Positions 62,301 through 63,118 of a stretch of DNA of 64,000 bases are shown piece after piece. Within the stretch, counting starts at the first letter, position 1, and each line of letters opens with the position of its first letter. Origin of the DNA: Nilaparvata lugens (Eukaryota > Arthropoda > Insecta > Hemiptera > Delphacidae); the NCBI RefSeq assembly GCF_014356525.2, contig NC_052511.1, positions 12,613,675 through 12,677,674 on the forward strand. The letters are read 5' to 3'. Both the position numbers and the translations under genes were made by a program. Below the pieces are notes generated by a model. It did no database searches and had not been told where the DNA came from. It saw nothing but the letters and a program-made list of their open reading frames with translations.

Positions 62301-63118
62301 TTGATTAATTATATTTCTAAACTTTCAAAAACATAGTTGGCATCGTTGTGGACCTAGAAAAGGATAGTACCACCGGCTTTGTCGAATGATAGACAAGGAT
62401 AGCAAAACCAAAGTTGATCAAATACTGTCATTATAACGTGGACCTCACTATAGCTTTGACGCTAGGTCTAGTGGCCTTGAGTACTATAAAAAATAAATAT
62501 ATTATAAAAGTAGCCAAAACCCCCTTATTTTCGGAAATATGACTTACGCATTTAGTATTCTGGGTTGCAGAATCCTTCTATCTTTATTCATAAGGAAGTT
62601 AGAATTTGAGGGAAAAAGAGATGACTAATCAATTGTGAAATAGAAGACAGCAACAACACTTGTTTTGCGGCACATTGGGCTGGCGCAATTGTTGCCGAGA
62701 AACTGCTGAGTTGAAATGTTGTACCGTTTCCACTTCTACAAGTTCCCGTCATTCGATCTCTAGTCATGTTGCAGCGCTGAATCTGTGGTTAAGGAAACGA
62801 GGCTTAAGTACTCATATACTCTTTTGAGCAAGACCGCATTTGCGATAAAAATAATATTTTTTTTACTACTTTCCTGCAACCGTTGTACTGAATTATTTAT
62901 AAATTGGAAATACTTGTTTTAATTGTGCGCGTTGCCGGCTAGGTGCCGTACTGATTTTCTTGCCGGGCTATGAGGAGATAATGCTCGTAATGGACAAGCT
63001 GGCCAAACGGGAGATGAAGGCCAACGAAAGCAAACTCCAATTGGTGGCGCTGCATTCGCAGATGGACACCAATGTCCAGAAGAACGTCTTCCCGCCGGCA
63101 CCCAACGGATTCAGAAAG
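12996..63118 (+). CDS. YTHDC2: YTHDC2-like R3H/DEAH-box RNA helicase (whole split gene, C-terminus beyond window)
   Basis: This overall entry covers twelve distinct exons, detailed below. Joined by GT-AG borders in consistent phases they encode, in order: an R3H domain, RecA1 with motifs I ([10 protein letters not shown]), Ia (SQPRRIA), Ib (TNGILLRTL), II (DEIH) and III (SAS), an ankyrin-repeat insert, and the first part of RecA2 (FLPGYEEI...LHSQM). An ankyrin insert between the RecA domains is diagnostic of YTHDC2. Family members are 3'-5' RNA helicases acting in the cytoplasm, needed in animal germ cells to leave mitosis and enter meiosis; fly bgcn is the divergent relative. All ATPase motifs are intact here, unlike a degenerate bgcn. 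HA2, OB and YTH domains would lie to the right. Two exons are duplicated and one is triplicated. Confidence 0.9.
13106..13382. other. Intron 1, left part
   Basis: Noncoding. 13250-13345 resembles one arm of the MITE at 32225-32575 (CAGCACTTGCTGG, then ACAAGATCGAGATGG). Confidence 0.4.
13383..14395 (-). pseudogene. LINE reverse-transcriptase fragment, minus strand, with frameshifts
   Basis: Two overlapping minus-strand frames give RT motifs in order: '[13 protein letters not shown]' (14348 downward), 'GVPQGSIL', then after a small deletion and frameshift '[11 protein letters not shown]', then '[18 protein letters not shown]', 'YGIVLW' and '[13 protein letters not shown]'. The C-terminal 'IFNRMP' block is in a third frame near 13410. 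It is a Jockey/CR1-type LINE that is 5'-truncated and inactive. It belongs to the same family as the plus-strand copy that abuts it. Confidence 0.8.
14376..15190 (+). pseudogene. LINE 3' portion, plus strand, internally deleted
   Basis: It starts at '[11 protein letters not shown]', jumps over a deletion to '[18 protein letters not shown]', 'YGILIWGHS', '[16 protein letters not shown]' and '[11 protein letters not shown]', then after one frame break to '[15 protein letters not shown]' and a proper end '...[13 protein letters not shown]' with stop at 15068. The 3' UTR with GATTTATCCAGAAATGGCCTGG follows. It meets the minus-strand copy head to head near the RT active-site codons. Confidence 0.8.
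15301..15391 (+). CDS. YTHDC2: YTHDC2-like exon 2 (R3H domain core)
   Basis: Acceptor TTTTTTCCAG ends at 15300. The exon codes '[20 protein letters not shown]' followed by '[11 protein letters not shown]', the R3H signature with ER-x3-H spacing and a basic tail, a single-stranded nucleic-acid binding fold. Donor AGG|GTAAGT leaves two bases (phase 2), which exon 3 completes to Gly. Confidence 0.88.
15392..16476. other. Intron 2, with two hairpins
   Basis: A near-perfect palindrome lies at 15805-15873 (GTATATCACGAGTGAAAA... and complement). A shorter inverted repeat lies at 16202-16276 (CCATTTTACACAGTCAT / ATGACTGTGTAATGG). No coding sequence. Confidence 0.6.
16477..16676 (+). CDS. YTHDC2: YTHDC2-like exon 3 (end of R3H, linker to helicase)
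   Basis: Acceptor GGTTTTAG ends at 16476. The 200-nt exon codes '[17 protein letters not shown]', then '[20 protein letters not shown]' and '[14 protein letters not shown]'. This is the conserved stretch after R3H in YTHDC2 proteins. Donor ATAC|GTGAGT leaves phase 1. It is clearly richer in GC than the flanking introns. Confidence 0.88.
16990..17290 (+). pseudogene. Decayed LINE RT C-terminal fragment
   Basis: In mixed frames it gives 'THSIYRMG'-like, '[20 protein letters not shown]' and '[17 protein letters not shown]'-like pieces, the pattern following the RT palm in LINEs (an x-Q-K-x-x-x-R-x-I segment, then a short hydrophobic block). Many stops and no clear ends. Confidence 0.45.
17905..18035. 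repeat. Tandem duplication, about 65 bp x 2, abutting the exon 4 acceptor
   Basis: TTAAAATTTAACCRGCTTTTGTGYRAGTCTTCAGTC...CAATATAATGAYTTGA occurs twice. The second copy ends about 16 bases before exon 4, so its pyrimidine-poor tract is part of that 3' splice-site region. Confidence 0.8.
18052..18257 (+). CDS. YTHDC2: YTHDC2-like exon 4 (Q-like motif, Walker A)
   Basis: Acceptor TTTGGACAG ends at 18051. The exon codes a linker '[20 protein letters not shown]', then '[19 protein letters not shown]' and '[16 protein letters not shown]'. The last part is helicase motif I, which binds ATP through the Lys-Thr pair. Donor CAG|GTAAAT, phase 0. The next coding exon (VPQY) is 19.3 kb away. Confidence 0.92.
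18731..18990. mobile_element. Palindromic element with hammerhead-like arms (short copy)
   Basis: Arms of about 85 bp (CACAGATTTATTGATAC..GAAAGACCGGTTTCG..ACCATTGTCAATCTCT) are inverted around a short loop at 18815-18840. The tail 18930-18990 is the reverse complement of 50550-50606, so this is the same family as 50550-51388 in the other orientation. The arm sequence GACAATGG...CCGAAACC recalls a decayed hammerhead motif. Confidence 0.7.
19150..19971 (+). pseudogene. LINE ORF1 protein (coiled coil plus RNA-binding-like domain), 5'-incomplete
   Basis: The longest ATG-started frame is 19204-19971 (255 residues), but the frame is open upstream to about 19150 without ATG. Residues about 5-80 are a charged coiled coil. 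Then come '[19 protein letters not shown]' and '[10 protein letters not shown]', followed by '[20 protein letters not shown]', typical of insect LINE ORF1 proteins that coat the RNA. Near residue 196 the phrase KLSSV is repeated by a short duplication, and the tail differs from the family. No ORF2 follows directly. Confidence 0.65.
19972..21501. other. AT-rich stretch without recognised genes
   Basis: It contains AATAAA-like signals and poly-AT tracts but no ORF worth calling. It separates the ORF1 fragment from the split ORF2, so those two need not belong to one element. Confidence 0.4.
21502..21831 (+). repeat. First copy of duplicated LINE endonuclease segment (target duplication)
   Basis: It encodes the start of an APE-type endonuclease ('[10 protein letters not shown]', '[14 protein letters not shown]', 'VLIYVNER') and is almost identical to 24302-24677, but lacks about 46 bp after TAAACAATAGATT. 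It breaks exactly after CTTGGAG, where Penelope sequence begins. Confidence 0.85.
22057..22463 (+). pseudogene. Penelope N-terminal region, frameshifted
   Basis: A 122-codon frame ends at 22425. The alternative frame across 22400-22463 reads '[16 protein letters not shown]' straight into the RT ORF. 'NADKGN-x-x-V' is conserved in Penelope elements just before the RT, so the two frames were one protein broken by a small indel near 22400. Confidence 0.75.
22464..23762 (+). CDS. Penelope-like element reverse transcriptase
   Basis: The 432-residue ORF has 'LPKIHK' (66-71), '[12 protein letters not shown]' (133-144), 'GLPMGSPIS' (194-202), the catalytic 'YVDDIF' (231-236), 'NFLDITI' (273-279) and 'YRKPT' (292-296), the order of Penelope/Neptune RTs. 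It synthesises cDNA of the element. The ATG is internal to the original protein, since homology extends upstream in another frame. It ends at TGA 23760, just where the GIY-YIG domain continues in a different frame. Confidence 0.9.
   Translation: MHKTDIDQKVDKFINDNNIVKLSTDPTHTYQTKIKDAINQTKHIIPNNQKKFLKQINPQAPRLNALPKIHKQDVPIRPLINHTTAPAHKLAKLLDTTIRDNITFHNHTAVKNNIDLTTKLQKIQIPQNSTIASLDISNLYTNVPIPETVKFLKTMLEQNNTPPEHINEIVNLTNLVTSQNYFCYNNQYYFQPNGLPMGSPISCILAEIFIHNIEQKHILNQFDRIISWFRYVDDIFILYKGNTRQTEIFHSKLNKIHPNLHFTIELENNNTINFLDITIFKQNHTFKTFKIYRKPTTTDTVIHNTSNHPTQHKHAAFHHMINRLLNIPMTQFDYNQELNTIKFIAQQNGYSSTLVDNLLHKIRTKSSTKNNMENDQKFITLTYYNKKSQKLASSFKKLKYRIAFKTTNSLKHSGNSGIQETFSKLSNKQTEI
23755..24120 (+). pseudogene. 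Penelope GIY-YIG endonuclease domain, out of frame with the RT
   Basis: The frame reads '[20 protein letters not shown]', then '[14 protein letters not shown]' and, later, 'VLEQYEI'. This is the GIY...YIG signature with a CxxC insert, Arg/His, and a distal Glu expected for metal binding. It ends at TAA 24118. In Penelope elements it nicks the target DNA. A frame change near 23740-23760 separates it from the RT. Confidence 0.85.
24198..24256 (+). ncRNA. Hammerhead ribozyme-like core of the Penelope element
   Basis: CTGATGA (24212-24218) is followed by a stem GACC-AACAACA-GGTC, then GAAAC (24234-24238), a minimal stem CG-AT-CG and GTC, after which ACT can pair with AGT just before the core. 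This is the layout of minimal type I hammerheads described in Penelope-like elements. One extra U lies between the CUGAUGA box and stem II. Activity is inferred only. Confidence 0.55.
24302..27200 (+). pseudogene. LINE ORF2 (endonuclease plus reverse transcriptase), broken
   Basis: 24333-25259 gives an APE endonuclease (308 residues; Asn in HCNIRS at 35-40, Glu in SECWL at 65-69, GDIN at 167-170, TDHY at 233-236). Frames then shift: 25462-25680 ('[13 protein letters not shown]'), 25700-26272 ('YRPISLLS', '[11 protein letters not shown]', 'GSTLGPLLF', 'FADDTLIF'), 26318-26638 ('YKYLGIVFD', 'YGIIAWG'-like) and 26541-26825. There are at least four stops or shifts, so it is dead. The left end carries the second copy of the target duplication. 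Confidence 0.88.
27201..29266. other. Unassigned intronic DNA
   Basis: 28340-28580 and 28740-28930 are less AT-rich than their surroundings and may be part of an old element, but I could not find ORFs, LTRs or inverted ends. ORFs here are short and unconvincing. Confidence 0.4.
29267..29306. repeat. (ATT)n microsatellite
   Basis: An uninterrupted ATT run of about 13 units. The Asn-rich minus-strand ORF through it is an artefact. Confidence 0.95.
29307..29427 (+). mobile_element. LINE 3' end (UTR and TTTGA-repeat tail)
   Basis: TGTATTGTAAACATTTT...GGATGAGGAATAAAAGAATTTGATTTGATTTGAG has an AATAAA signal followed by a short TTGAT repeat tail, as at the 3' end of the LINE at 35465-37350 (there on the minus strand). 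Confidence 0.55.
30330..30490 (+). mobile_element. Diverged SINE body (same family as 10957-11207)
   Basis: It shares ATTGGATGGGTACGGTCCCGGCTGA, GTGAGGCCAATTGAC and GGGACTC...AGCTATACGAAT with the SINE at 11050-11200. The tRNA-like head is missing or unrecognisable. The ORF across it is incidental. Confidence 0.6.
31481..31569 (-). CDS. Unrecognised terminal exon candidate (exon C)
   Basis: On the minus strand the acceptor TTTGATTTCAG is followed by codons '[20 protein letters not shown]' and 'HGYDSCMM', then TAG. It starts in phase 1, compatible with the donor of the exon at 34162-34301. I do not recognise the protein. Splice border, phase and uninterrupted acidic/hydrophobic composition support coding; no family match does. 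Confidence 0.4.
32225..32575. mobile_element. MITE with nested inverted repeats
   Basis: The outer pair CTGGGTGAATTTTTGAAGTCA / TGATTTCAAAATTCAGCCAG and the inner pair CAAGATGGACAGTTGAGAAGAGTG / CACTCTTCTCAACTGTCCATCTTG define the element. A related arm lies at 13250-13345. Confidence 0.75.
32748..32857 (-). CDS. Unrecognised terminal exon candidate (exon B)
   Basis: The minus-strand acceptor TTTTTTCAG precedes codons reading '[20 protein letters not shown]' then '[15 protein letters not shown]' and TAA at 32748-32750. It begins in phase 1, matching the donor at 34162. A donor-like TAG|GTAAGAT lies 13 bases past the stop, so the exon may continue as 3' UTR. Function unknown; the 'VDQDGTILW' block looks protein-like, but I cannot place it. 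Confidence 0.45.
33055..33235. mobile_element. Palindromic MITE, about 65-bp arms
   Basis: AAATTAAAACAGGTGACACACGACATAGATAG...AACTTACATTA is mirrored by TAATGTAAGTTTTTCAG...GTGTGTCTCCTGTTTTAATTT around a loop of about 50 bp. Confidence 0.85.
34162..34301 (-). CDS. Unrecognised upstream exon candidate (exon A)
   Basis: The frame reads '[20 protein letters not shown]', '[20 protein letters not shown]' and 'ADVIEHS', and ends at donor CAA|GTAAGT with one base over (phase 1). The frame has no ATG and is open leftward to a stop, and a pyrimidine-rich TTTTTACAAG precedes it, so an upstream exon is expected but not found. It joins in phase with exon B or exon C. Not a known family to me; it could be a passenger or transposase-related gene of the surrounding TIR element. 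Confidence 0.45.
34813..35254. mobile_element. pogo/Tigger-like MITE with TA target duplication
   Basis: The left end CAGTAGAACTCAATTATCCGA and right end GATTGGAGTTCTACTG carry the pogo/Tigger terminal consensus, with further TTCGGATAATCGG inverted units inside. TA flanks both sides (34811-34812 and 35255-35256). No transposase remains; both overlapping ORFs are repeat shadows. Confidence 0.85.
35465..35683 (-). mobile_element. 3' UTR of the LINE above
   Basis: The minus strand ends in AATAAAGAATTTGAATTTGA, a polyadenylation-like signal followed by the short repeat tail usual for this LINE type. Confidence 0.65.
35684..37471 (-). CDS. LINE reverse transcriptase, long intact ORF (5'-truncated element)
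   Basis: The 595-residue ORF carries '[10 protein letters not shown]' (159-168), '[11 protein letters not shown]' (173-183), 'DLTKAFD' (246-252), '[10 protein letters not shown]' (302-311), the catalytic 'YADDT' (332-336), then 'WEPHI' and a C-terminal '[12 protein letters not shown]' block. These are the RT motifs of Jockey/CR1-like LINEs. The upstream endonuclease is absent. Residues 1 to about 45 look like flanking sequence read through, and element sequence starts near '[17 protein letters not shown]'. The 3' UTR runs to about 35465 with an AATAAAGAATTTGAATTTGA tail. An uninterrupted frame implies recent insertion. Confidence 0.88.
   Translation of the reverse strand: MSITLDKKMLPSTNPSHGTFCYRPICIIHVLLLLSYTICIFTEIQIAPNVLNNYFVNVSKTIKSSDSNSSLQNGVVQHSALLKNFNRSIPVAGFKWKSVNCKMVRQVIVNLSLSRSEDIFGLSNKIIKTVSDNLIDPMTFLINRVLDDGIFPDCFKFTNVIPIFKKGDSSKPENFRPIAIVPIIGKVIESCLVLQLYEYFINNELLYENQYGFRPEHSTVMTIETIVEFVLHSFESRNIVAANLIDLTKAFDCLPFDILYDKLFFYGIRGTELKLIKSYLSNRKQRVVVANECSNFEDVVAGVLQGSVLGPFLYLIFVNDLYCNIPTLSVLYADDTSLICSDSNYDDVRYKLSEALASAKSWFESNNLIINESKTEFICFSLRSIPEDNDIKHQVRMLGFTLERSLSWEPHIIELCKRLSRVVFLLRRLKLSLNSDSLVLAYYGLFHSLISYGIRLWDNSCHTSKVFIWQKKAMRVLDNLRNRESCRESFRRLKILTFPSIFIMSSLLHVKTNLESYSCQGNNHEYTTQHRNDISIPQVRLSKTRDSHLFQQIKIYNSLSSAVKELPKMKFKKVVKNKLMERAYYSLTEYFECSI
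37598..37764 (+). CDS. YTHDC2: YTHDC2-like exon 5 (motif Ia)
   Basis: Acceptor GTGTGATAG ends at 37597. It codes '[20 protein letters not shown]' then '[20 protein letters not shown]' and '[12 protein letters not shown]'. SQPRR is DEAH motif Ia, which contacts RNA, and GYQIR is also conserved. It continues directly from GKTTQ of exon 4 (TTQ-VPQY). Donor CTT|GTGAGT, phase 2. Very GC-rich compared with the introns. Confidence 0.92.
37765..38460. other. Intron 5, left part
   Basis: Near 37920-37998 a LINE 3'-end-like tail occurs (TGTACAATAAACGATTTGATTTGATG). Nothing else is recognised up to the small MITE and SINE. Confidence 0.4.
38455..38536. mobile_element. Remnant of the TATAGTGAGGTCCACG MITE family
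   Basis: GCTATCCTTTATAGAAGGCAGTGA...GAGAATCGGC...TATAACGTGGACCTCACCATAGC matches a similar remnant at 7187-7286 and ends with the family's right terminal repeat. Confidence 0.55.
38611..38804 (+). mobile_element. tRNA-derived SINE, second family
   Basis: A-box-like GGTCGATCTAGTGGTAAGG and B-box-like GGGCTCGAATCCC are followed by TTTGATCATCTCATTAATTCACCAA and GCAAAAAGCTGATGTGGGCATCATTC. The same sequence, inverted, lies at 61918-62072. Its 3' end coincides with the left border of the exon 6-7 duplication. Confidence 0.75.
38959..39078 (+). CDS. YTHDC2: YTHDC2-like exon 6, copy 1 (motifs Ib and II)
   Basis: Acceptor TTTTGTTCCAG. The 120-nt exon codes '[20 protein letters not shown]' and '[19 protein letters not shown]', with motif Ib (TNGILLR) and the Walker B/DEAH-type motif II as DEIH. 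It starts and ends in phase 2. Donor CAG|GTGAGT. Copy 2 at 48658 differs only silently. Confidence 0.9.
39079..39776. other. Intron 6, copy 1
   Basis: Noncoding and also present in copy 2. It holds a GACGAG/CTCGTC inverted pair near 39380-39420. Nothing else recognised. Confidence 0.6.
39777..39971 (+). CDS. YTHDC2: YTHDC2-like exon 7, copy 1 (motif III)
   Basis: Acceptor TTTGTCAG. The 195-nt exon codes '[18 protein letters not shown]', then '[20 protein letters not shown]' and '[20 protein letters not shown]'. SAS is motif III, which couples ATP hydrolysis to unwinding, and the CPVI-x-x-PGR-x-F strand is typical of DEAH/RHA proteins. Donor ATT|GTAAGT. It starts and ends in phase 2, so exons 6+7 together add exactly 105 codons. 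Confidence 0.92.
39985..40420. repeat. CT/CCT-rich pyrimidine tract, copy 1
   Basis: About 400 bp of imperfect CTT/CCT repeats lie just downstream of exon 7. The Ser/Phe-rich ORF through it is an artefact. The matching tract in copy 2 (49676-50130) is a few units longer. Confidence 0.9.
40731..40828 (-). repeat. Truncated 3' LTR
   Basis: 98 bp matching 48428-48527 with a 2-bp difference (GATCAATGAG versus GATCAATATGAG). Beyond this the two flanks diverge, one into the duplicated host block, the other into the rest of the 5' LTR. Confidence 0.85.
41385..41615 (-). pseudogene. Detached C-terminal part of env with membrane anchor
   Basis: Just past the env stop, minus-strand reading in other frames shows a hydrophobic helix of about 25 residues (about 41395-41475) preceded by polar ectodomain-like sequence. 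Frame breaks separate it from the main ORF. The long env ORF therefore lacks its membrane anchor as it stands. Confidence 0.5.
41624..43114 (-). CDS. env: Envelope-like (F-type) glycoprotein ORF, C-terminally interrupted
   Basis: The 496-residue ORF starts with a hydrophobic signal peptide (about residues 5-22). A basic RKTR site (about residue 113) precedes a hydrophobic '[14 protein letters not shown]' segment, and a long helical, Leu-rich region follows. Several NxS/T sites and many Cys residues occur in the C-terminal half. A furin-like site followed by a fusion-peptide-like segment is the plan of baculovirus F and errantivirus Env proteins, which fuse membranes. The ORF stops before any transmembrane segment. 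Family assignment is from layout, not alignment. Confidence 0.65.
   Translation of the reverse strand: MSIMVHFASFLILTTFTAQLEAVRVFAGVFYKELRHAVAYESSVPLTYEVDFPAAQLDILQAERVFWPNCQQEDCSLADAVEVLYNSTNGILRNSHAAFNSSIRLGTQASRKTRAIDVVGDFLHFCCAAVATDGELHKLEFNEKHVADHLNAFQGLVADDHKDLIRISRNLRQFAGNFSQQFHDAYSKLTDSMRLFVQQNVSEEKTLFTNQLLIYIFHLYSHVNILSRQEFINTAKERCDKKLLPFSLVHPNLLRSDLFRLEKGYKSKGHQLAIPLSDLQRYFDLPLTTCVVKENSMVLSLKVPLVSIGGQFQLHKYVRTPMYFDGQICQLQQQDFVLARRQEDGEIQVISGDHLSSCRAQDDFLCYLPRLVHGGHMSSRCMHHLFAATELKDIQQYCSLSCRPAKQELEIVEFSPSEYIVANIQANTTVTCEGGSFHHLQPIPGAMYVVLPCHCEISVGGRIMVRKTFPCDANVDKQPQVLHYYLCIGLSLIVEN
43115..45393 (-). other. Pol-sized gap without ORFs inside the LTR element
   Basis: About 2.3 kb of very AT-rich DNA where pol would be expected. 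No protease, RT, RNase H or integrase motif is visible on either strand. It includes a tandem pair ATAACCATT(T/C)AGCA(A/G)AAACGCG(T/C)GAAATTCAAAATC (44410-44485) and a TA microsatellite (43330-43367). Confidence 0.65.
45394..45609 (-). CDS. Small ORF downstream of the zinc-knuckle ORF
   Basis: 71 residues, acidic with a Gln/Arg-rich tail ('[17 protein letters not shown]'). It overlaps the end of the preceding ORF by four bases (ATGA-type overlap at 45606-45609). It may be the broken continuation of Gag. No family recognised. Confidence 0.35.
   Translation of the reverse strand: MKNNKIETDGIVINESSVEKYDDIILNSLESVSQLSVNSDEIFIETIILERFEKRTQTQQTQRKYYMRQYC
45606..46433 (-). CDS. gag: Gag C-terminal part with CCHC zinc knuckle
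   Basis: The 275-residue ORF is acidic for its first 90 residues, then has a basic stretch (RKRRRKK) leading into [14 protein letters not shown] (about residues 104-117), an exact Cx2Cx4Hx4C zinc knuckle that binds RNA in retroelement nucleocapsids. It is separated from the upstream Gag ORF by about 55 bp with a frame break. Confidence 0.75.
   Translation of the reverse strand: MDVYCHVSNFEIENGLDEVLICNDCDLNEEDIIYKEDKDREMIKEELSDLSESDLDFSFTIDNRPFEHFVNSGMRNDCESRGVKMHQNVSLVNNRTNRKRRRKKCKVCGKHNHFTRNCFYNVNYAYRVYKRMHRICEKEGYDIRVCSFDGRKFSENARRKKAYFTDRTQEFSTRHIDENVLDGGPSNIDNSRNELGGCIVTGLGSTLEGVRHNGIYVRRNYSNTDDKKYSISHKHEIDLVYIKINYSQKCESAICVNSEGENTESDLNYCNYPKI
46490..47134 (-). CDS. gag: Gag capsid-like protein of the LTR element
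   Basis: The 214-residue ORF starts [20 protein letters not shown]. Its core '[20 protein letters not shown]' then '[16 protein letters not shown]' follows the retrotransposon Gag pattern (F-x-x-W-x-x-x-x-x-A, L-x-G-x-A). Gag packages element RNA. The start is the first ATG after the leader. The frame ends just before the zinc-knuckle ORF, so Gag is split in two here. Confidence 0.75.
   Translation of the reverse strand: MDWNRLTMEKLRPLLLPKFFDGKDEEFDIDDFFKYFEKVALANGWDEKDNLLYLRFCLKGSAEKYFDVIENDLTQQNKFEYMPVKEKLVNFYRSPLKLWKLEKELDTCSMEFDEDGRDFVARVLSLCRKVDSNMHESRIIRIILRGLSSNIFERIIMLSNSTIVELYKNIEKYELSCQYLNEWKFGQVQVIDDIMEPEFEELLEIRNEFEMRIV
47655..47782 (-). repeat. Repeated primer-site-like motif after the LTR
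   Basis: Four imperfect copies of the minus-strand phrase TTACATAATTGGTGGAGGC occur in 125 bp. A TGG start right after an LTR-end-like ...TTACA is what a tRNA primer-binding site would show. The 5' LTR would then be about 0.8 kb. Which copy is functional cannot be told. Confidence 0.4.
47700..48527 (-). repeat. 5' LTR (inner border uncertain)
   Basis: The outer edge is fixed by TGTCACCTGG at 48527 and by the matching 98 bp at the left end. The inner edge is guessed from the primer-site-like repeats, since the 3' LTR is too short to define it. Confidence 0.5.
48658..48777 (+). CDS. YTHDC2: YTHDC2-like exon 6, copy 2
   Basis: Same 40-codon content as copy 1, including TNGILLR and DEIH. Differences seen are silent (for example GCACGT kept, CTG to TTG, AAC to AAT). 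Acceptor TTTTGTTTCAG and donor CAG|GTGAGT are intact, phase 2 in and out. Confidence 0.88.
49468..49662 (+). CDS. YTHDC2: YTHDC2-like exon 7, copy 2
   Basis: Identical in protein to copy 1 (DRVSDF to FLEDVLK), with intact acceptor TTTGTCAG and donor ATT|GTAAGT. It joins exon 8 in phase: the leftover TT plus G makes Leu. Confidence 0.9.
49676..50130. repeat. CT/CCT-rich pyrimidine tract, copy 2
   Basis: Homologous to 39985-40420, with extra CTCCTA/CTCCTT units. Confidence 0.9.
50550..51388. mobile_element. Large palindromic element, about 340-bp arms
   Basis: The left arm runs TTAAATAAATAAAAATAC...CACAGATTTATTGATAC...GAGCAGCAGAATTTATACTAG...GGCATGAACGCCTGCCATTG...TTTACTTCCAG. The right arm mirrors it to 51388. 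The outer 90 bp and the tail match the short element at 18731-18990. No ORF of note. The arm ends keep GACAATGGTGTAACAACC(A)AAACC, like decayed hammerhead sequence. Confidence 0.85.
51663..51804 (+). CDS. YTHDC2: YTHDC2-like exon 8 (end of RecA1, linker)
   Basis: Acceptor CTTTCCGCAG. It codes '[20 protein letters not shown]' then '[18 protein letters not shown]' and a Ser/Lys-rich tail. It continues from FLEDVLKL of exon 7. This charged linker precedes the ankyrin insert in the family. Donor AAG|GTAAAT, phase 0. Confidence 0.85.
51805..52378. other. Intron 8
   Basis: AT-rich, no recognised element. Confidence 0.6.
52379..52489 (+). CDS. YTHDC2: YTHDC2-like exon 9 (start of ankyrin insert)
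   Basis: Acceptor TTGTTTTCAG. 37 codons: '[20 protein letters not shown]' and '[17 protein letters not shown]', matching the first helices before and in the ankyrin region. Donor CAG|GTGAAT. Phase 0 at both ends. Confidence 0.88.
52816..53110. mobile_element. MITE with TTA target duplication (nested)
   Basis: Ends GACGGGCTACACACTGGTGTCG / CGACACCAGTGTGTAGCCCGCC, flanked by TTA on both sides. The interior has the palindrome GACACGCGTCTTAAGACGCGTGTC. A 3-bp TTA/TAA duplication suggests PIF/Harbinger mobilisation. Confidence 0.88.
53143..53530. mobile_element. Same MITE family, inverted neighbour with TAA duplication
   Basis: GGCGGGCTACACACTGGTGTTG...CGACACCAGTGTGTAGCCCGTC, flanked by TAA at both ends. 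It is largely the reverse complement of 52816-53110 plus about 90 bp extra, so the pair forms a 715-bp imperfect hairpin around a 32-bp spacer. Confidence 0.88.
54284..54652. other. Intron 9, right part
   Basis: Includes GGGCCCGGTTGCACTTGAATC...TGTAACCGGGCC (54402-54547), a short element-like inverted pair. No gene. Confidence 0.45.
54807..54988 (+). CDS. YTHDC2: YTHDC2-like exon 10, ankyrin exon, copy 1
   Basis: Acceptor TAATGTTCAG. Codes '[20 protein letters not shown]', '[20 protein letters not shown]' and '[16 protein letters not shown]', an ankyrin repeat (TPLMAAC-x-x-GH-x-x-x-x-x-LL-x-x-GA) plus the start of the next. Starts in phase 0, donor ACC|GTAAGT leaves two bases, which exon 11 completes to Pro. 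Length 182, not a multiple of three. Confidence 0.92.
55215..56079. mobile_element. 865-bp MITE of the TATAGTGAGGTCCACG family (unit 1)
   Basis: The ends CTATAGTGAGGTCCACGTTATAATGGCAGTG and CACTGCCATTATAACGTGGACCTCACAATAG are near-perfect inverted repeats. Noncoding interior. It is repeated in units 2 (56733-57596) and 3 (58251-59114), and a 221-bp relative lies at 62233-62453. Confidence 0.9.
56333..56514 (+). CDS. YTHDC2: YTHDC2-like exon 10, ankyrin exon, copy 2
   Basis: Identical coding sequence and splice borders to copy 1. Splicing copy 1 to copy 2 would shift the frame because 182 leaves a remainder of two, so at most one copy can be used per mRNA. Confidence 0.8.
56733..57596. mobile_element. 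MITE of the TATAGTGAGGTCCACG family (unit 2)
   Basis: Copy of 55215-56079 carried along by the triplication. Confidence 0.9.
57851..58032 (+). CDS. YTHDC2: YTHDC2-like exon 10, ankyrin exon, copy 3
   Basis: Third identical copy with intact acceptor and donor. It is the copy nearest exon 11. Confidence 0.8.
58251..59114. mobile_element. MITE of the TATAGTGAGGTCCACG family (unit 3)
   Basis: Copy of 55215-56079, with one extra T in the right terminal repeat (CCATTTATAACG). Confidence 0.9.
59216..60234. other. Intron 10, right part, with a small tandem duplication
   Basis: 59393-59430 (GGGTCGCGGTGTAGGTTTCGGATTC) resembles, inverted, 9155-9185, so a dispersed short repeat is likely. AGGTCTACCTATTTGGTCTTTGGCC...TTCRGAGA is duplicated in tandem at 59575-59662 (44-bp unit). 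No gene. Confidence 0.5.
60235..60401 (+). CDS. YTHDC2: YTHDC2-like exon 11 (end of insert, entry to RecA2)
   Basis: Acceptor TTTTCCCGTAG. Codes '[20 protein letters not shown]', '[20 protein letters not shown]' and '[15 protein letters not shown]', the 'LL..Y....D...VD..LI..LI..I' pattern between ankyrins and RecA2 in YTHDC2. Donor CTG|GTGAGT, phase 1. Confidence 0.9.
60402..61200. other. Intron 11, left part
   Basis: 60780-60945 carries a dispersed-repeat-like segment (CCAAAAATCATGTTTTTGGACTCGGGGGACC; ACTTTCCTTACCC...GGGCAAGGAAAGT hairpin). No gene. Confidence 0.45.
61200..61442 (+). pseudogene. LINE RT C-terminal tail
   Basis: '[20 protein letters not shown]' then '[20 protein letters not shown]' and 'FLSDSN' with stop follows the LINE C-terminal pattern (hN-x-LP...F...L...L....Y-s-x-x-EFL), as in the elements at 14376-15190 and 35684-37471. 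It is 5'-truncated. TGAAATAAAAATTTGGC follows. Confidence 0.65.
61540..61665 (-). mobile_element. Penelope-like 3' end with hammerhead-like motif
   Basis: On the minus strand, AAGAT-GACACC-ATT-GGTGTC-GAAAG has a stem framed by GAT and GAAA, as in the hammerhead-like core at 24212-24238. Only a terminal scrap is present. Confidence 0.4.
61918..62072 (-). mobile_element. tRNA-derived SINE, second family, minus strand
   Basis: The minus strand reads GGATTGGTCTACAAACTTCGGTCTGCTAGCACCGCCTGGTTCGTGGGTTCGAATACC, then TTTAATCATCTCATAACTTCACCAA and AAAAAGCTCATGTTGGCATCATCC. This matches 38620-38804, with a B box GGTTCGAATACC. Confidence 0.75.
62233..62453. mobile_element. Short MITE of the TATAGTGAGGTCCACG family
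   Basis: 221 bp, with CTATAGTGAGGTCCACGTTATAATGGCAGTGG at the left and its inverted copy ending GACCTCACTATAG at the right. Shorter interior than the 865-bp copies. Confidence 0.9.
62943..63118 (+). CDS. YTHDC2: YTHDC2-like exon 12 (start of RecA2)
   Basis: Acceptor GCCGGCTAG. The leftover G plus GT gives Gly, then '[20 protein letters not shown]' and '[20 protein letters not shown]' and '[10 protein letters not shown]'. '[11 protein letters not shown]' and 'LHSQM' are the opening strands of RecA2 (motif IV area) in DEAH/RHA helicases. Donor AAG|GTATTC, phase 0. The gene continues beyond the window. Confidence 0.92.
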